Of a DNA stretch of 64,000 nucleotides, positions 52,301 to 63,699 are shown in pieces (position 1 is the first letter of the stretch; the number at the start of each line of letters is the position of its first letter). Location: the NCBI RefSeq assembly GCF_041296385.1, contig NC_091015.1, positions 94,100,004 to 94,164,003 of the forward strand. Reading direction: 5' to 3'. The notes under the pieces are model-generated. The model saw only the letters and a program-made list of their open reading frames with translations. It did no database searches and was not told the origin of the DNA. The stretch is from Aphelocoma coerulescens. Taxonomy: Eukaryota; Chordata; Aves; Passeriformes; Corvidae. Both the position numbers and the translations under genes were made by a program.

Positions 52301-55300
52301 GTTTGCTAATTAACATTTTTTCCTTGAAAACTGAGGGAAAAAAACCCTTAAATTTGGGACTGCTGAATTGTTATATTCAAACAAAAGTCATCGCTCTTCC
52401 ATTTTAAACACTTTTATTTACAGACAAAAAATATCTAAAAATACAATGCTAGATTCACAATAGGAAGCTAGGGTGGGCATCCTGTAAGGTAGGGCATCTC
52501 TCAAGCAAGGTACCTGAAGTGTATGGTTCCTGCTTGGTGAAATCTAGAGAAACAGCCACCCTGCTTTAAAATCCAAGCTCTGGGAGACACGCTCAGGTTT
52601 GGGAACTTGGACACAGGTTTCCCCACATACAATGGCAATGCTTGAAAGTAACAGGGAAGTGGTAACTCTTAATTTCTCTGTTGCACATTTAAGTCTCTGT
52701 ACAGACTCAATTCCTGAGTGATATCCCATGAGATGTCAGAATGACTTATCTCAATTTCTCTTCTACTCTGCTAAAATGTCTGTGAAATCTGTGAAAAAAA
52801 ATCTGAGTTTGTCAAGAATCTTAACTGCCTGAAAATATATTTTCAATGTTAATTTTATCTGCTTTTGGATCACTTTGTCAAAAACCAGAAGGTCACACAC
52901 ACTCACAGTTACTATCAGCTCTACCAGCAGACCAAGAAGTGCTGCTTCTCTCTGAAGAACCAGCAGAGAATGACAGTGCCACAGTTGGCTCAGCAAACTG
53001 GGACTGACGAAAAATGTCTCATGGAATGAGCCACCTTCGTTCTGTCCCTTGAATTGCCCCAAGGAGGAAGGTGTGCCAGCAGAACATTCAGCCCTGCCCA
53101 CTCACACTGGCACCCGTGCCAGCCAGGCGCACTCTTGGATGCGTCACAGGCTGGAGTATTCGCGGTGACTTCATGCTACATCATGGTGCTGGGAACCAGT
53201 GACATTTCTCTGGAAGGTCCCTTTGACTCACTGGTGGCGGCAGTGCCCCATCTCCCCCTCAGCCTGATGGCTGCTGCCATTTGCTCAGGCAGGTTCATTC
53301 TGAGGTGATGGAGAATGGCCCTCACCCTTCCAGCCTTGCTGATGAACAGCATCTTGAATATTTCATGCTATTGCAGGTTGCAGGCTGCTTACAGAAATTA
53401 CACAATTAACCTGCCGACAGCCACGGCTCTTTGTTCGGGATGGCTCCTTGCAGGCACCAAGACTGCCCACGGCATGGCAGGAGTCACCCAAACCTGGCCA
53501 CGCAGCGTTGGGGAATGCAGCACCTCAGCCCTCGAAGCTCCGTCAGCTCTGTTTTTAGTTTTAAAAACCAAATGGTCAAAAGTAGATCACCTGTAAAATG
53601 AAACGGGGATAGGGGAGTGCCAGTCGTATTTTGAGCCCTATTATGCAATGGAGTGGGGATTACATAACGAGAGGAGTGCAATTACAGAAACGTGGCTCCC
53701 ATGACACAGAGCCCAGCTACGGTGACAGGCCCGCAAACCCATCACAGGCAACATCTCTCTAACCCAGAAAACAAATTTATTGACCATACTGCCTAATAAC
53801 CTTTCCACTTGGAATGAACAATCTGAGAGATTGAAACGTGCCATGTTATATCTATTTAACTACTAAGTTACTGTCAGCAGTTTATTTCTGCCTTTTTTTT
53901 TAATCCCAGTTCTCTTTCTGTTGCAATTGACTTTGCAAACTTCTGGAAGAATGTTATTGAAACTGTTGCTTTTTAAATGTGTTTATTAACGATGCACACA
54001 TAAACATCGTCTGGTAATCAAAAATTGCTACTACTTTCTCAAAATCTCTTAAGTGGTTTAGGGAAGAAAATTGTCAGATTATATAGCTGAGAATTTATTA
54101 CTAATAAAACAATTCAGTGATTCTCTTCACTGAGCCATTTTATGATCCCAGTAAGTATTCATTTAACTCCTTTAAAATTCAACACTGCAGAAAGAGACTG
54201 AATTGTTACAAAATGAGAGAATTTAGGATTGTCCTTCTAACAAATAACAAGAACTACGACCTCTCTAAAAAGAGACAGGTTAGCAAACAGTGAGATGCAG
54301 CAAGAGCAGTTACAGAACTTCAACGTACCCCAGGCTCCCTGTTAATTAAATTTTTTTTCCTGGTAGATGTTTTTTTATATCCCAAGGTGACCTAGGAAAC
54401 TTGACCTCTTGAAATGAAGTGCAGAGAAAAATACTATCTGATTTTAAAAAGGAACAGTAGACCCAAATGTTAAAAGGAGGAAAAGCCACTTACAAAAGAG
54501 CCTGTTGAAAAATCAAAATTAATTTTCAGTCTTAAGAAAAAACAAGCCTTTACTTCTGCTCAGGCAAGCAGTTCCATAGATGCAAAGAGGAGTAACCTCA
54601 TTTGTAAGCAAATAAAAAGTATGTTATTATTTACTCTTTCCCCATCTCCTTGCCAAGATACAAATTTAAGAAGTTGCTTAGTATCATTTACTGACAGACA
54701 CGGAGCTGTGCATGTCCCCCGAGTTCAAGGGCATTCACGAACAGGAAAACCACCCCGTCAGAGCCATGTGTGCATTGCCCACTATAAAAACCATAAAGAG
54801 GTACCGCTTACCAGCGCTATTTGCTCATTTATTAAAAACGGCTTATGAAATACTTCTCTTCTACAGATATTCTACAGAAGAAAAAGGGAAAAAAAAAAAA
54901 AAGCAGCATAAAATGCATCGATTCAGCTCAGACAAGATCCTCTGCCGAGGGAACCGATCACCTCCTTCGAAGAGAAGAGTTGGCAGGAACCGTCTGGCTG
55001 CTGCAGCTGCAGTACCTAGCCCAAATTACTTGTTCTTTCCGGGCCGGACGATTTGAAACCTGCACAAGTTTGCCAGCAGCTTGTGCTGCTGGGGCAGCGA
55101 TTTCCGGTGTGACCCCACGGCACACCTCAGCGCGGTGTGCCAAGCCCCAAAGCCGGGGTCGCCCCTTGTCCCCGGAGGGATGCTATGCGGGACAGCACAG
55201 ACAAAGACCTGGGGGCAGCAGCTCCAGCGTCGCGCCCTCCGCCAGCGGCAGCACTGCACGCAAGAGACCAGCGAGTATGGCCGACTGGTTGGGGAAGGGC

Positions 55301-56496
55301 AGGAGGCTCCAGTCCCAAACCCCACTGGAGCCCGGAGAGCCGCCTTTTGCTGTGGGGCGAAGGATGTGCCCATCAGGGGTAATGGGCACGGTATCTTGGT
55401 GTGCCACAGGCGGCAGAGCCAAGCATAGGGACAAAAGCCTGACGGGAGGACACGATGGATGCATGTGCTCCTCGTCCCTCCAAGCTGCCCCGCACCTCTC
55501 CCGCACCTGCCCGAGAAGGGACCCCGGAGCCAAACACGTGTGTCCCTGCCTTCGCCCCACCGGTGACACCAGGTCCTCGGGGAGACCGGGCCTGGCCGCG
55601 GTCAGCCGCGGGCTGGTCGCCTTTGGGGTTCCCACCCGAACACCGCTCGGACCCGCACCCCGAGCGATGGATGCGTGTGCTCCTCCCCGAGCAGGGAGCC
55701 CTACCTGCCCCTTGACCAGGCTGGCGGCGAACTGCCTCATGACGGCCTCCACGGTGTAGGCGCTGGACCAGCCGCGGGGGGTGAGCAGCTCCATGCAGAT
55801 GGCCCCGCCGTCCAGGACGTAGCCGTTCTCCAGGCGGGGGCTGAGCACCCTCATGAAGGGAGGCGAGAAGGGGAAGTTGTCGGGGAAGGTGAGGTTGAGC
55901 AGGATGTACTCCGTGTTGGTCTCCTTCATGTCCTGCCACAGCACCGAGTCCTTGTCCACCTGGTGCAGCTTCACGTTCCAGTCGAAGAGGCTCTCGTCCA
56001 CCAGCTCCACCGAGATGAAGCGGTCGCTGAGCCGCGCGATGTCCTGCAGCTCCTTCATCAGCCGCCGGGTCCGCACCTGCGTGCAGTGCTGCTGCCGGCC
56101 CGCGGGCACCAGCGCCGCCGGCCCCGACCCGCACCCGGGGCCGGAGCCGGGGCCGGGCCGCTGCGCCGCCTCCTTGCCGGCGCCGGGCTCCCTGCCCACC
56201 TCCCGCGGCTTCTCCCGGCCGACTCCCGAGCGCGCCTGCTGCGGGGGCTGCTTGGCCGGCTCCGGCGCCTTCTTGTTCTTGTGGTCCCCGGGGCTGCCCT
56301 CGCTGCTGCTGCTGCTGCAGCCGCCCCCGGGGGGGGCCTGCGGCTGCGGCTTGTTGCTGCTGTTCTTCTGGTTGCCCCTGCCGCGGAGTGAGGAGCCCTG
56401 CTGGCTGCTGCTGCGGTGGTGGTGGTGGTGCTTGGGGTCCTCCGTGTCCCGGCTGTGCAGCCGGATCAGCCCGATTTTCCGCAGCAGAGTGGCCAT
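40257..56496 (-). CDS. UBE2QL1: UBE2QL1, UBE2Q-like E2 ubiquitin-conjugating enzyme
   Basis: An E2 accepts ubiquitin from E1 as a thioester on its active-site cysteine and hands it on with an E3 ligase. The coding exons are 56,496-55,705 and 40,388-40,257 (minus strand), joined by a 15.3 kb GT-AG intron in phase 0. The result is 307 residues. Residues 1-146 are low-complexity ([15 protein letters not shown], Pro/Gly/Arg-rich). Residues 147-307 are the conserved UBC-like domain, starting [20 protein letters not shown] and ending [15 protein letters not shown]. The catalytic Cys is in GGAICMELL (residue 234 here, 88 in the short form; codon 55,797-55,795). The usual HPN tripeptide of E2s is absent, as in the UBE2Q group. 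The gene is convergent with NSUN2. The 161-residue core is certain. The long start is inferred from the first in-frame ATG after a stop. Confidence 0.95.
40597..40945. other. Intronic GC-rich patch just upstream of UBE2QL1 exon 2
   Basis: GC-rich sequence with CpGs (CTCCCGGCGAGCCC, CCCGCGGCTGCCGCTGCGGC, CCACCGCGGAATCGC) lies about 210-560 bp upstream of exon 2 in the gene's direction. It is bounded by AT-rich DNA on both sides. Overlapping small open frames on both strands show no similarity. Confidence 0.55.
41469..41522. repeat. Short imperfect tandem repeat (about 30 bp unit)
   Basis: AGTATGTT(C/G)TCATTCTTTTCTG occurs twice about 30 bp apart. Confidence 0.6.
44238..44815 (+). mobile_element. 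Endogenous retrovirus solo LTR (about 578 bp) in UBE2QL1 intron
   Basis: It starts TGTCTTGGTTTCAGG and ends GGTTAGACCATGACA, the paired ends typical of common avian ERV LTRs. Shortly before the end lie CCACAAGTTTTTACTTTTTC and TTCTGATTCTCCTCCCCAG, as in those families. A (CT)n and a T/A-rich stretch are internal. No matching target-site duplication is visible, so the ends are worn or rearranged. It is antisense to UBE2QL1 and lacks internal genes. Confidence 0.78.
45364..45500 (-). mobile_element. CR1 LINE 3' terminal fragment, antisense
   Basis: CACAGGATCATACAATCACC followed by TTGGCTGGAAGGGACCTGTG resembles the reverse complement of a CR1 3' end. It is short and degraded. Confidence 0.55.
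51074..51155. repeat. 41-bp imperfect tandem duplication
   Basis: The units at 51,074-51,114 and 51,115-51,155 both begin TCCTGGAAAAATTTTTATG and differ by a few bases. It is a local duplication in the UBE2QL1 intron. Confidence 0.9.
55705..56496 (-). CDS. UBE2QL1: UBE2QL1 exon 1 (N-terminal extension plus most of UBC domain)
   Basis: The ATG at 56,496-56,494 has a strong context (A at -3, G at +4: CTCAACATGGCC). It is the first in-frame ATG after a TAA at 56,568-56,566. The shorter start, at 56,058, has a weak context (C at -3, A at +4). The exon ends ...SLVKGQ at 55,705 with donor gtaggg. Residues 1-20, [20 protein letters not shown], are of normal complexity before the His/Ser/Pro/Gly-rich stretch. 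RLMKEL, which resembles the UBE2Q1/2 domain entrance, spans the short-form start. Confidence 0.93.
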
Positions 56497-56812
56497 GTTG
56501 AGCGCCGCTCTGCGATCCCTCCCTCCTCTGAGCACCAGTGGGGCTCTAGTGTGGTTATTATCAATTTAAAGCCCGGCTCGGCGGGTTTGCTGTCGGCGGG
56601 CGGGCGGCGAAGCCCCTCTCCGCCGGTCCGGGGCGCGGAGAGGCGGCGGCGGCAGTGCCGCCGCGGTGCCGGAGGATGTGCGGCCGCCGCTCAAACGCCT
56701 CCCCTGCCTAGAGCTGCGTCGGGGAGCATTGCCGCAACGGGGCTGCTCCCGCGGACATCACGGCCCCGCCGCCGTGGCCATGATCCCGTGAAAAGGAAGG
56801 AGGAGGAGGGTT

Positions 56813-56839
56813 GGGGAGGGGGGGAGGGAGGGGGGTGGG
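56813..56839 (+). promoter_or_regulatory. G-quadruplex-type G-run cluster in UBE2QL1 promoter
   Basis: At least four runs of three or more G with one-base spacers lie on the + strand, about 320 bp upstream of the UBE2QL1 ATG. They are followed by a polypurine/poly(A) tract to 56,877. Confidence 0.65.
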
Positions 56840-56840
56840 A

Positions 56841-56877
56841 AAGGTAGGAAGAAAAAAAAGAAAAAAAAAAAAAAAAA
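56841..56877 (+). repeat. Polypurine tract ending in a long A-run
   Basis: Purine-only except one T. It ends in at least seventeen consecutive A before TCCCCC. Confidence 0.9.
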
Positions 56878-57625
56878 TCCCCCAGCCGCCCGCACGGGAG
56901 AGCCCCCTCCCTCCCCCCGCACAGCAGCGGCGAAACCGCCTGCGCTGCAGATGGCTTCCTCGGCACCTTCGGATCGCGCCCGGCCGAGCCAATCCCCAGC
57001 GGCTCCCGGCGGGCCGGGCCCCGCGCCGCTCCGGGCGCCTCCCCCCGGGGCGGGCAGGGGGATCAGAGCCCGCCCGCGCAGCCCCCCTGTGCCCGCGCTC
57101 GGCCCTTTGTTCGGGGAGAGCGGCCGCCCGCCCGGGCAGCGCCGCCGCAGCCCCGCCGCGCCCCCCGCGCCGCCTGCGTGCCTGGCGGCACCGCCGCTGC
57201 GGGGCTCGGCGGGGCGGCGGCCGGCGGGACCGTCCCGTTCCGCTCCGCCCCGCGCTGCGGCAGCGGCCCCGCCGGCCGGGCGGGCCGGGGGCGGTGACGG
57301 CGGGGAGGGGCGCCGGGACAGACCCGCGGGTGCGTGGGCAGGTGTTGCACACGTACGTGTGTGTGTGTGCGCGCGTGTCGGCGCCCACAGGGCCGGGAAG
57401 TGGCACCGCGGCAGCTCCGTGCACGTGTGTGTGCACGGACAGAGCCCGCACCTAACGCAGAGACAGAACAGCTCTGTGGTCATGTGTGAGGACACGATGG
57501 CATTTAAGTGCAGTTGGTATATGTATTTACACCTACCTGCCTAAACACATAATCACATATATAAGGCCTGTAAAAATCGATAAATAAACATGGTTGAAAA
57601 ATAGTTCTAAGTACATAACGTGTAT

Positions 57626-57627
<2 letters not shown>

Positions 57628-57662
<35 letters not shown>
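57628..57662. repeat. (GT)n microsatellite
   Basis: About seventeen uninterrupted GT units upstream of the UBE2QL1 CpG island. A shorter GT/GC run lies at about 57,355-57,377. Confidence 0.96.
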
Positions 57663-57663
<1 letters not shown>

Positions 57664-60600
57664 ATTTCGATATTTGTTATGTTGGGAATGATGTGACAAT
57701 CCTGCTTTCTTCAGTACAGGAGATATATATATCCCATCGCTCTCACACCTGCTCCCCTCCGGACCAAGTAGGTCTGACCTCCTGGGACTTTGTATACAGG
57801 ACGGAACACCTGATTCCCACCACATTCTTTACCTTCAGAGACTGGAAAATAAAAAAAAATACAATAAATGCTCTGGAGAATAGTGAAGGCAGGCCCAAAG
57901 TGTGTTTACGTCTGTTGTGCAGAGGATGTAAAGCCATAGGCAGTGTGTGCACATAGCAGCATTACATTCCGTAACACATTTCCCAGTGGAGGATCTGGAG
58001 GTTCTCCTCTTGCTCCCTGAAGACTCCACAGAGCAATGTCAGGAGATACTGGCAGAGTTGACCCATGTGTGACACCCAGTGCTTCTCCATCGGCCTGCAT
58101 TGAACAGGGAGAAGGTGAAGAGCTGTGAGCAAACTGTCAGTGATGGCCTGGGAGGCCCAGGTGCCACAACGCTGTCCTTGTTTGCTCCTGCCCTCTGTCC
58201 TGTTGACCTTGCCAATCCAACAGAGGGATAACCCTTGAAGTTGCTCTGATCCATTCCAGTGTGCAGATACGCAGCCGGGTCTGTGCAGGAGGAGAGGTGC
58301 TTGCTAAATTGCCTACCCCTGAACAGATCTGTATTGTGAAGTACTGTTGACAGAGTGTTTCCCTGGAGGTCAGATATCCTGGGGAATGTGAAGTGGGTGG
58401 AGGCTGAAGTGTCAAAGATGGTTCTGTTCATTCCATGTTCATCTCCTACCTCCTACATTTGCCTGAGCAGTTGAGGCACCAGTTTATAGGGTATTGGAAA
58501 GTGTGTCCAAAACTCCCCTCAGCAGCCTTCTGGTGTGGCAGACATGCCACTCCCCTGAACTATTGATATCCCATCCATGGAGCTGGGAAATTTCTGGAGT
58601 GCAAACTGCACCCAGACATCTCGTGATGTGTGACGCTTCCAGGAAACACGTAATCTGTGCTTCATTGGGAAAATTACTCCAGCAGGACTTGCAGGGGGAG
58701 AAGCTAAGGCAGACATGGAAAATTCTTATTAGCATATGGAACAGGGCACTGAGAAACCTGACGGGACAGGTTGGAAGACTATTCCTGCTCTGGTGCAAAA
58801 GCTGGAAGTCACAGAATCTTCACCTGCAGCTTCAGTCCCCACAGGCAGTCAGGTGGAACAAGGCCCTCAGTGGTCACCCCTGGAGGAATACCTAGGGTAA
58901 GGCAGGTTGGTGTGGCACAGATGCTGAACTGAACCACACTGCCAGCCAGCACCTTGAGCCTTTGTGTCGGCTACATTAATGTTTTAAACTGAAAGGTCTC
59001 TGCATGGTGTTCCTGAGGCAGATGGCAGCAGGAGCTGTGATCATTAATTTACCATTATGGAAGTTACTTACCTGTCTCACATAACTGAGGTATCTACCCA
59101 GTGGTGAAGCCAAAAGAAAAGAGGAAGGTCTCTGCAAAGGGAGGCCAGAGCCAAGCAGCCCTTCTGTGGCCTTGCACCAGTGCTCTGTGAAATGGTACAA
59201 GATTAATGAAGGAAGCGATGAGAAAGCTGTTTCTGCGACAAGGAAGCTGTAATAGGTGTGCCTGGCCAAACAGGGTTCTGCTGCCACAGGGAGCTGCTCT
59301 GGTGGGGCTGAAAGTAGTGAAATTCATCACAGTCTCTGTCCTTACTGTCTGCAGGGTCAAAAAGCTGAAGTGATGGAGTGAACTCTTCTTTTTCATACCC
59401 AGGCTTCCTCAGCAAGCAAGTTATTTGGTAAGTCCAGTATGGACTCTGGATGGCTTGAAGTCAAGTCTTGAGGGAAAACAACAGGTAGTTAAACAGCTTG
59501 CAGGGGAGACTTCCCCTGTATCTAGACTGTCCTTATCCACATATTCCCTGACTGACAAAAAAATGAACAAATTTGGTCCATGACCTCTCTTTACACATTC
59601 CTAATAAATTCCTGTTCCTTAGTATCTTAAATAGTAGAAACATACCTATTAACTTTATTCATTATTATACCTTCTCAGCAGTTTGCCAAGTGCAGGAGTC
59701 AAACTGAACTCACCTGCTGTCTCCCCGACAAGACTCTCAGGTCCTTGTCTTGTAGCAGGACTGGCTGATCCACTTACAGTGCAGAAAGACATCCTAGAGT
59801 GGTGCAATGACTTTCAAATCAGAGAGACATGTGGTTAGGAAAAATAGACTGATCTTTGGCAGATATTACTCCTACATATTAAGCTGGAGATCTGCTTTCA
59901 GGCTTGGCCACTTATTAGTGACACAGGACAGCATTCAAAGCTCAGGTCTGGCAGCAGCCCTCAGCTCCATGTGGAGCAGCATGCAGCTGATGAAGGGCAT
60001 CTTAGAATCTTCTTGTGGTAGAGAAGCATCTGCCACGAGCTGGAGATTCAGGGCTCTGAACTCCTATTACAATATCAATTTTATGTTGTTTGGGTCTGTC
60101 AGGAAGGTGTTGTTTTTTGTCATTTTTTTCCTAGTAGGATAATACTGGCCAGTGATTTTCTTGTTTTACTGAATTTGCAAAAAAGGACTTACCTGTGGTT
60201 CAGTAAAAAGTTCGTATGTGTATTGTTTACTTCCATTTAAATGCAGCAGAATTTTAATGCCAAGTGATAGAAAATGTTACTTAAACGGAACAAGTGCACA
60301 GAAGCATTTCTAGAATGATTAGAGGAACAAAAGTCATATCTTCAAAGGAGAATGAAAAGATTTTTTCTTGTTTAGCATAGCTCAGCAAAGACTGAATAGG
60401 GCCGTGATAACACTTTATAAATATATTTGAGAAGTAAATGTCAGAGAGGGATATTGACTTCATCACATGATCAAATGGCAGTACAGTGAGTAATCCTGAA
60501 TACATCTGCAGTGGAAATCTAAAGGCTTCCAGGTATATGATGAAGGAAGCGTTTGAATATTCTCCTGAGCACTGGAAGGAATAGCCTGCAGTCTGGTAGC

Positions 60601-63580
60601 ACGAAGCCTGAGAAGTTTATGGGCATAATTGTACAACACAATAGAATAGGAAAATGCCTGAAGAGAGAAAATTAAGCTTATATTATGAGTCCCTGGGCAT
60701 CTGGTGTGTCAGTATCCCCAAGTGTGTGAGAAAATAAATTAGATCACTGTCAATTTGCATTATAATAATTCCATGCCTCAGGGCTTCCACTGGAGTTGGG
60801 AAAGATTTTATTTTATTCTTCCTGATGCATGATTTGTCCTCTACTGCTCTTTTTTTTGCCTTCCTCTGCAGGTCTGAAGATAGATTGTTATAGGTGGCAT
60901 TAAAATCTTAGGGTTTGTGCATCCTGCGGATATACTCAGCATTAGGCCAGCCTCTAGGCCTGAAACTCTTTCAAAGGAGTTATTTACCTAGGTCAGCTTG
61001 GTAGGCTCCATTGATTTAATTTATAGCATGGGACATAGCCTCCTTCCTACAATCAAATGGAATTATATTTAGCTAATTCTTTGCAAACATGCAAACACAC
61101 ACTTTTTCAGCAAGCAAGCTATTTATTAATCTCTCCCTCTTTTGCCTGTCTGAGTTGTCCCAGTGCTTACTAGTATCTCACTGGACACCTTTGACTGTTC
61201 ATTTTTTTGTTTGCCTCCTTTCATCCTCCAAAGTGACAACATCATTTATTTTTAGAAGGATATTCAGAAGAAAGGCATTTTCAGCAACAAACAGCAAGAA
61301 TGAAGAAAGACACAAAAATGTTCACTCCTGGAATGTTAAAACCTACAGAGGTATATGTGTGATTCCTACATTCCTGTTGACACATCCTCTGAAATTACCT
61401 TCTTCTTGGTGCTGGAAGTCCATCTGGCAGTGTTAATCTCTTTTACTGACTTAGATACACAACATCCTTGTGGTGACCTCCACGCAACAGATATGATAAG
61501 CCCAGGTAAATGCAAAGGATACCTGGGTAAATGAATAGCCATTGTATCACAGTGATAGCCTTTAAGAACAAGAAATGTAAACAATATCCATGGAGAATAT
61601 GGTTGGCTGTCTGATTTTTAAGTCTGCGCACCATTGGAAATGCTCAGGAGAAGCTTTTTATGTTCATGGTGTTCACGTTCATGTATTGCTACTTACTGAC
61701 TGATAGACATTTGCATCTGGCAATTCTGAATCACGGAACTCTGTGTCAGAGGTGACCTTCTCATATATGAACACAAGTATTTTTAAATTCTTGCACTCAT
61801 ACACAAATTCAAGATGTGGCCAGTACTGTAAAGAGCAGAAATCCCTCACAAATTTCTCCCCAAATAAAGATACAACACATCCTTTACCTTGTTCCACCCT
61901 CAGCCTTGATACTGGGCCACATTTTTGTCTTACAGTTTCATCTGTGAAGTAATTCTGTAGCTGCTCAGCAAGGAAGCTGTATCTCATGGAATGGTTGGAG
62001 GAATGGCAACTGTATGATGGTTCAACTCCAGATGCAAAAAGTTTTGTTTGTGTGACTCGGAATTCTGACTAGAATTTATAAAGGTCTGAGACCATGAACT
62101 TTTCTAAGCTCCTGCATATAACCAGAGAGCCAGGGCTATAGGTGAGGCCTTGCAACAATCCTGCTTTTAACTGGGGGCAAACAATATGAATCTGAGCCCT
62201 AGGTAGCCCCTTTTTTGCAGAGTATCCTGTTCATGGACGGCTCTTTACGCCAAGGAAAGTCTGAGTGGTCTCCTCCCTCAGCTGGAGTCCATTCCACATG
62301 AAGCTGAGGGCTGCTGCCAGACCTGTCTCAGTGCCCAGCAGCTGAGCCTGAAAGCAGCACTCCAGGTGTTCCAGTACTCTGGTTCACAGCACAAAAAGGA
62401 CACATGCTTGTCTCTTGTTACCTGCTCAGAGCACCAGATTAACCCCTGGCTTGGCAAAAGCACTGTAGGTCATCTAAGCAACAGCTGGATATCATTGTAA
62501 AGCACACAAAATTAACACAGAGAGACCAACTTTAGTTAAACTTTAAAGGCAGAATGCTGGAAATTCATTAACTTAGTCTCAAAGACCTTATGGTGCCATG
62601 AATTAAGTTTTGGATCCTGAAGTTTTTAAACTGCATCACAGACCTCTTGCTCCTCTGAAGTGACAGGAACATGATAAAGTTCAAGAGTACGAAGTACAAA
62701 GTGCTGAAGGGTCAATGATAAAGAGTTTTTACATAAATCTGGAGAAGCAGACAAAGAAGAAAGAGATAAAGAAAGAAGGATGTGTTGGTAGAAGGGATTA
62801 AAAAGATGTGCTGCCAGAGTGATGCAGATTTAAAAGAACAGGTTGATATGACTGAAGATGGCCCTCAATGAAGTATTTTGAGTAAAGACGGGAATGCATT
62901 AGAACCTTTGTATAAGATGATGATAAGATCACATTTGGATCCCGGAACAACTCACACTTCTCTTTGATGCCAGCTAAACACTTTTCCTTTGACCCCAGTC
63001 AAATCCTTTACCTTCATACTCTCTCAAATCTCAAAATATTCTCTCTTTTTCCTCTTTACAGCACACAGCCATAAGAAAGGTCACTTGCAATGCCTTTATG
63101 GGCAATGAACTCTTCCTCCTTTTCCTAAAGTCTTAACATCAGCCTGGTTATCACAACAGTAAGAGACATGTTTTAGCTTCTTGTTTCTCAGTGCCAATTA
63201 TAAATCCCGAACTACTATGCAAAAAAATTCAAAAGGTGACAAAGCATTAGAGAAGCTAAGTTCTTTTAAAATAGTTAGATTAGCTGCAAGATTACAGATA
63301 ACGGCTCAGTTTCTTTACAATGGGGAGTGTATATTTGCATACTCTCATACAGTGTTGCCAGGAACTGAGATCAAGTCCTGACATCCTGATCTTGGAGAAG
63401 CTGCTGCTGCCACCAGCTGGTAGTTCCCTGGTCCTTGGCTGGAGAGATGAATACCTAGCTTACACAAAGAACTCCCAGGGAGACAGGTGGGCCCTGAAGG
63501 AGGCCACGTTTACAGAAAGCTACAGAAGCATTCAACCAGCCCAAAGTATATTTTGGAATATGACAAAAGAGCTGTATTAT
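57663..63580. other. Intergenic upstream of UBE2QL1, nothing recognised
   Basis: This 5.9 kb stretch has no exon, CR1 tail or LTR end that I can support. Open frames such as 58,494-58,895 (+) and 58,039-58,431 (-) have no recognisable similarity. Old unrecognised repeats may be present at 58-59 kb. Confidence 0.5.
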
Positions 63581-63699
63581 GTGTAGATGTGGCACTTAAA
63601 GACATGGTTTCATGGTGGACTTGGCAGTGCTGCGTTAATGGTTGAACTCAATCATCTTAGAGGTTTTTTTTCCAACCTAAATGATTCTATGATTCCATG
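63581..63699 (+). mobile_element. CR1 LINE 3' terminal fragment
   Basis: It runs GTGTAGATGTGGCACTTAAA, GACATGGTTTCATGGTGGACT and TTTCCAACCTAAATGATTCT, then the ATGATTCC end. This is an almost complete match to the canonical avian CR1 3' end, sense on the + strand and about 119 bp. Confidence 0.92.

Larger units (their letters stand above)
40389..55704 (-). other. UBE2QL1 intron 1 (15.3 kb)
   Basis: On the minus strand the donor is gtaggg and the acceptor is cgcag. Contents noted separately are a GC-rich patch (40,597-40,945), an LTR (44,238-44,815), a CR1 tail (45,364-45,500) and a 41-bp tandem duplication (51,074-51,155). In 40,950-44,237, 45,501-51,073 and 51,156-55,080 I see only AT-rich unique-looking sequence. 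The largest open frame there, 171 codons at 49,610-50,125 (+), matches nothing I know. Confidence 0.85.
55090..57450. promoter_or_regulatory. CpG island and promoter region of UBE2QL1
   Basis: A sharp rise in G+C and CpG density covers exon 1, the start of intron 1 and about 900 bp upstream. The promoter lies at coordinates above 56,496. A TATA-like TTTAAAT (minus strand, about 56,570-56,564) sits some 70 bp before the ATG, but CpG-island promoters often initiate without one. Many long overlapping open frames here on both strands are composition artefacts. Confidence 0.8.

Noticed and set aside
54845..55759. 304-codon open frame on the + strand
   Set aside because: It lies in the GC-rich island antisense to UBE2QL1 exon 1 and its flank. 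It shows no domain or splice support, and high GC content explains the lack of stops.
55373..56134. 253-codon minus-strand frame
   Set aside because: It is the other reading frame of UBE2QL1 exon 1, and its Ala/Gly/Arg-rich product is a shadow.
55675..56569. Two 238-codon + strand frames
   Set aside because: Both are antisense to UBE2QL1 exon 1, are low-complexity products and have no homology.
56708..57544. Several 190-250 codon frames in the CpG island, both strands
   Set aside because: They are Pro/Arg/Ala-rich artefacts of CpG-island composition. Frames on both strands overlap over the same bases.
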